A stretch of 6,525 nucleotides of DNA. Source: an uncultured Polyangiaceae bacterium (GTDB taxonomy: Bacteria; Myxococcota_A; Polyangia; Polyangiales; Houyiibacteriaceae). The translations under genes were made by a program, and so were the position numbers. A model generated the notes under the pieces. That model saw only the letters and a list, made by a program, of their open reading frames with translations. It was not told where the DNA came from and did not search any database. Shown piece by piece: positions 5,456 through 6,525 of this stretch (its first letter is position 1; every line of letters starts with the position of its first letter). The stretch spans positions 1-6,525 of the forward strand of contig CAMYMX010000205.1 in the NCBI GenBank assembly GCA_947259605.1. Reading direction: 5' to 3'.

Positions 5456-6525
5456 ATGGCGGAATCTCCACAGAAGCATCCGGTCACCCTCGAAGACGAG
5501 ATGAGGCGCTCGTACCTCGATTACGCGATGAGCGTGATCATCGGGCGAGCGATTCCGGACGTCCGGGACGGCCTGAAACCGGTCCACAGGCGGATTCTCT
5601 ACTCGATGCACGAGCAAAAGGTGCATTGGAACGGTGCATACCGGAAAAGTGCCCGCATCGTCGGTGACGTGCTCGGCAAGTATCACCCCCACGGAGATAG
5701 CGCGGTCTACGACGCCCTCGTTCGCATGGCGCAGGATTTCTCCATGCGTTACCCGCTCGTCGACGGGCAGGGAAACTTCGGGTCTATCGACGGCGATCCC
5801 GCCGCGGCGATGCGCTACACCGAGGTTCGGATGCACCGGCTCGCTTCGGAGCTGCTCGCCGATATCGAAAAGGAAACCGTAGACTTCGGTCCAAACTTCG
5901 ACGACTCCGAAAGTGAGCCGCTCGTTCTCCCGAGCCGGATTCCCAATCTGCTGATCAACGGCTCCGGCGGCATTGCCGTTGGGATGGCCACCAACATCCC
6001 CCCCCACAATCTTCGGGAAGTCGTCGACGCCACCGTGCGACTCATGAAGGACCCCGAGCTCACCGTCGATGACCTGATGCAGGACGACGACGAGACCGGG
6101 CGGCTTGGGGTCAAGGGCCCCGATTTCCCGACCGCGGGCTACATCTACGGCCGCGCGGGCATCCATCTCGGCTACCGGACCGGGCGGGGGCGCATCGTGA
6201 TGCGGGCCCGCGCGAGCATCGAGCAGCTTCCCGGCAAGGGTGACCGCGAGATGATCGTGATCACCGAAATCCCATACCAGGTGAACAAGGCCGAGCTTTT
6301 GAAGAAGGTTGCCGACCTGGTCCGCGACAAGCGGCTCGAGGGCATCAGCGACATCCGTGACGAGTCCGACCGCGACGGCCTGCGAGTGGTCATCGAGCTC
6401 AAGCGCGACGCGCACGGCGAAATCGTCCTGAACAAGCTCTACCAAATGACGGCGCTTCAGAGCACCTTTGGCTACAACTGCCTGGCCATCGTGGGGCAGC
6501 GTCCCGAGGTCCTCGACCTGCGCAC
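5456..6525 (+). CDS. gyrA: DNA gyrase subunit A (N-terminal part, cut by window edge)
   Basis: GyrA is the breakage-reunion subunit of the A2B2 type II topoisomerase that introduces negative supercoils. Translation from the ATG at 5456 gives 356 codons, open to the window edge, out of a usual 820-900. The start region LEDEMRRSYLDYAMSVIIGRAIPDVRDGLKPVHRR is split across residues 12-46 and is typical of the family. The winged-helix region follows with KSARIVGDVLGKYHPHGDSAVYD, and the catalytic tyrosine is Y121 in AAAMRYTEVR. The quinolone-determining positions are S82 and D86 (Ser83 and Asp87 in E. coli), which is the susceptible state. Later hallmarks are EIPYQVNKAELLKK and GISDIRDESDRDG. Compared with E. 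coli GyrA from memory, about eight extra residues, mainly acidic, lie at about 209-219 before GPDFPTAG. GyrA is preferred over ParC by the overall match of the core; the diagnostic GyrA box and C-terminal beta-pinwheel lie beyond the window. Confidence 0.95.
   Translation, partial: MAESPQKHPVTLEDEMRRSYLDYAMSVIIGRAIPDVRDGLKPVHRRILYSMHEQKVHWNGAYRKSARIVGDVLGKYHPHGDSAVYDALVRMAQDFSMRYPLVDGQGNFGSIDGDPAAAMRYTEVRMHRLASELLADIEKETVDFGPNFDDSESEPLVLPSRIPNLLINGSGGIAVGMATNIPPHNLREVVDATVRLMKDPELTVDDLMQDDDETGRLGVKGPDFPTAGYIYGRAGIHLGYRTGRGRIVMRARASIEQLPGKGDREMIVITEIPYQVNKAELLKKVADLVRDKRLEGISDIRDESDRDGLRVVIELKRDAHGEIVLNKLYQMTALQSTFGYNCLAIVGQRPEVLDLR

Noticed and set aside
4885..5667. A 260-codon plus-strand frame spanning the SPOR gene and the gyrA start
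   Set aside because: Arg/Pro-rich shadow product that overlaps two well-supported genes in other frames and has no domain.
5360..6445. A 361-codon open frame on the minus strand opposite gyrA
   Set aside because: The plus strand encodes unmistakable GyrA. The antisense product is low in recognisable structure and arises from GC-rich codon use.

Overview
The window is about 6.5 kb of GC-rich bacterial chromosome (roughly 60% GC by eye). It holds six protein-coding genes, two of them cut by the window edges, and no RNA gene, insertion sequence, CRISPR array or sign of recent transfer. Signal peptides without a lipobox, a SPOR-domain membrane protein and an FHA-GGDEF regulator point to a Gram-negative bacterium. 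The style of the genes recalls Myxococcota or other former deltaproteobacterial lineages, but this placement is a low-confidence inference.

Layout. (1) Positions 1-967, minus strand: the N-terminal 322 codons of the ATP-dependent protease Lon, with a good sigma70-type promoter upstream. (2) 1218-2120, minus: a 300-residue FHA-GGDEF diguanylate cyclase with an intact GGEEF active site and an RxxD inhibitory site. (3) 2121-2234: a short divergent promoter region. (4) 2235-3434, plus: an exported stand-alone penicillin-binding transpeptidase. (5) 3526-4338, plus: a periplasmic family 3 solute-binding protein with no transporter genes beside it, probably cotranscribed with (4). (6) 4339-4534: a convergent intergenic region with palindromes. 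(7) 4535-5290, minus: a one-pass membrane protein with a C-terminal SPOR domain. (8) 5291-5455: a divergent intergenic region with small hairpins. (9) 5456-6525, plus: the N-terminal 356 codons of DNA gyrase subunit A.

Lon and GyrA are housekeeping genes. Three of the four genes between them can be linked to the cell envelope: a transpeptidase that cross-links peptidoglycan, a periplasmic binding protein, and a SPOR protein of the type that binds denuded glycan strands. The fourth makes c-di-GMP, apparently under control of a phosphopeptide-binding FHA domain. No clear new multi-gene system is visible. The points most worth a second look are the possible leaderless GTG start of the cyclase gene, the minimal transpeptidase with exactly two cysteines, its pairing with an orphan binding protein, and an insertion of about eight residues in GyrA.
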